A stretch of 5,572 bases of DNA from contig JASBYZ010000096.1 in the NCBI GenBank assembly GCA_029983705.1, forward strand, positions 1 through 5,572. The letters run 5' to 3'. Position 1 is the stretch's first letter; each line of letters begins with the position of its first letter. Shown in pieces: positions 5,032 to 5,572 of the stretch. The translations under genes and the position numbers were made by a program. This stretch comes from Coriobacteriales bacterium (GTDB lineage Bacteria > Actinomycetota > Coriobacteriia > Coriobacteriales > JAEZZM01). Below the pieces are notes generated by a model. The model saw nothing but the letters and a program-made list of their open reading frames with translations. It did no database searches and was not told where the DNA came from.

Positions 5032-5572
5032 ATGGAACGCTTTGCACAAATGATATCTAAAAACTGGATCGTGCTCGTAATAATTGGTGTTTTAAGCATT
5101 GCTCTTGGAATTTTTGGCCTGCTTGCACCAGAGAGCTTAGCTCCAAGATTTATGGCACTCATTGGAGGTCTCTTTATCTCTGGTGGTGTTATAAGCTTTA
5201 TTAGAAGTATCCAAGCAAAGAGTTCTACCGAGCTTATGAGCTTCATCCTTGTTGTGCTGGGTCTCATTTTGATATTTATGCCTGAAGGCTCTGCAAGCTT
5301 TGCGCTTGGAGTCTTAGGGCTTTCTTTAAGTTTCTTTGGCTTTGTGGGTGGCGGGCTCTTATTCTTAATTAGACGCTTTACCAGACTTGGTGCTCTGCCA
5401 ATGGTGTCAGCCTTCCTACTTGGTATCTTAGGCTTGCTAATACTCTTTAACACCCACCAAAGCTTAAACCTTATTATGTCCGTAGGTGGACTTGCACTTA
5501 TCTTTATTGGAATTCTTTTTGTGCTTTCTGGTATGTCTATGAGAAGGCTTTCAGTTATGGTAAAAACTATGC
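5032..5572 (+). CDS. HdeD/DUF308-like six-helix membrane protein, 3' end missing
   Basis: Open frame of 180 complete codons from the ATG at 5032 running off the window with no stop. The product is very hydrophobic, with segments at about 12-32, 38-58, 68-84, 86-113, 122-140 and 146-168. They are rich in glycine and arranged as helical hairpins, the pattern of HdeD-type (DUF308) proteins: a short amphipathic N-terminus ending K-N-W, then L-x-G-x-L-x-I-x-x-G-I. Basic clusters follow helix 4 (IRRFTRL, 113-119) and helix 6 (MRRL, 170-173). HdeD in E. coli is linked to acid resistance, but most family members have no known function, and I do not assign one. The Shine-Dalgarno AAGGA (5018-5022) overlaps the dtd stop codon with a 9-nt spacer, suggesting cotranscription and coupling with dtd. 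With about 200 residues usual, only the last few are probably missing. Confidence 0.85.
   Translation, partial: MERFAQMISKNWIVLVIIGVLSIALGIFGLLAPESLAPRFMALIGGLFISGGVISFIRSIQAKSSTELMSFILVVLGLILIFMPEGSASFALGVLGLSLSFFGFVGGGLLFLIRRFTRLGALPMVSAFLLGILGLLILFNTHQSLNLIMSVGGLALIFIGILFVLSGMSMRRLSVMVKTM

Noticed and set aside
4815..5453. 212-codon minus-strand open frame opposite dtd and the HdeD-like gene
   Set aside because: It lies entirely antisense to two well-supported genes. Its composition (rich in Lys, Ser, Pro, Ile) is what the opposite strand of hydrophobic coding sequence yields, and no domain is recognisable.
1..5572. Mobile elements, CRISPR arrays, tRNA/rRNA genes or phage genes
   Set aside because: No terminal inverted repeats, transposase or integrase motifs, spaced direct repeats or structural RNA patterns were seen. 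Nearly all bases are accounted for by housekeeping-type genes of similar base composition.

Overview
The window looks like ordinary chromosomal DNA from a bacterium of moderate GC content (mid-40s % by eye). The glycine decarboxylase P-protein is split into two subunits, GcvPA and GcvPB. That architecture is typical of Bacillota and some other anaerobic or Gram-positive lineages, and E. coli has a single fused GcvP instead. I cannot name the organism. GcvPA is rich in cysteine, which would fit an anaerobe but proves nothing.

Left two thirds (1-3613, minus strand): a tightly packed glycine cleavage operon transcribed right to left, in the order gcvT - gcvH - gcvPA - gcvPB. Gaps are 25 bp, 5 bp and 0 bp. 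gcvPB is cut by the window edge exactly at the codon expected for its PLP-binding lysine. Together the four proteins decarboxylate glycine (P), carry the aminomethyl group on lipoyl-lysine (H) and pass the C1 unit to tetrahydrofolate with release of ammonia (T). The fourth component, dihydrolipoamide dehydrogenase (L), is not in the window.

Middle (3614-3717): a short divergent intergenic region. It carries a perfect TATAAT -10 box for the gcv operon and a ribosome binding site for a plus-strand GNAT acetyltransferase of the spermidine/thialysine acetyltransferase type (3718-4197). The leader is too short for a glycine riboswitch.

Right third: a small minus-strand three-helix membrane protein resembling the PQ-loop/SemiSWEET group (4194-4502). 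Its stop codon overlaps that of the acetyltransferase, and an 8-bp inverted repeat spans the junction. Divergent from it are dtd, D-aminoacyl-tRNA deacylase (4570-5019), and, 12 bp further on, an HdeD/DUF308-like membrane protein (5032 to the window end, incomplete).

The most noteworthy point is the 5' end of gcvT. The conserved N-terminus (A-K-K-T-P-L-Y-D-A-H) is present in the DNA. A well-placed GTG start with a good Shine-Dalgarno lies one base out of frame, separated from the body of the gene by a run of seven A. This is either a homopolymer indel (assembly or real) or a -1 slippage site. I found no mobile element, CRISPR array, tRNA or rRNA, and no clearly undescribed system.
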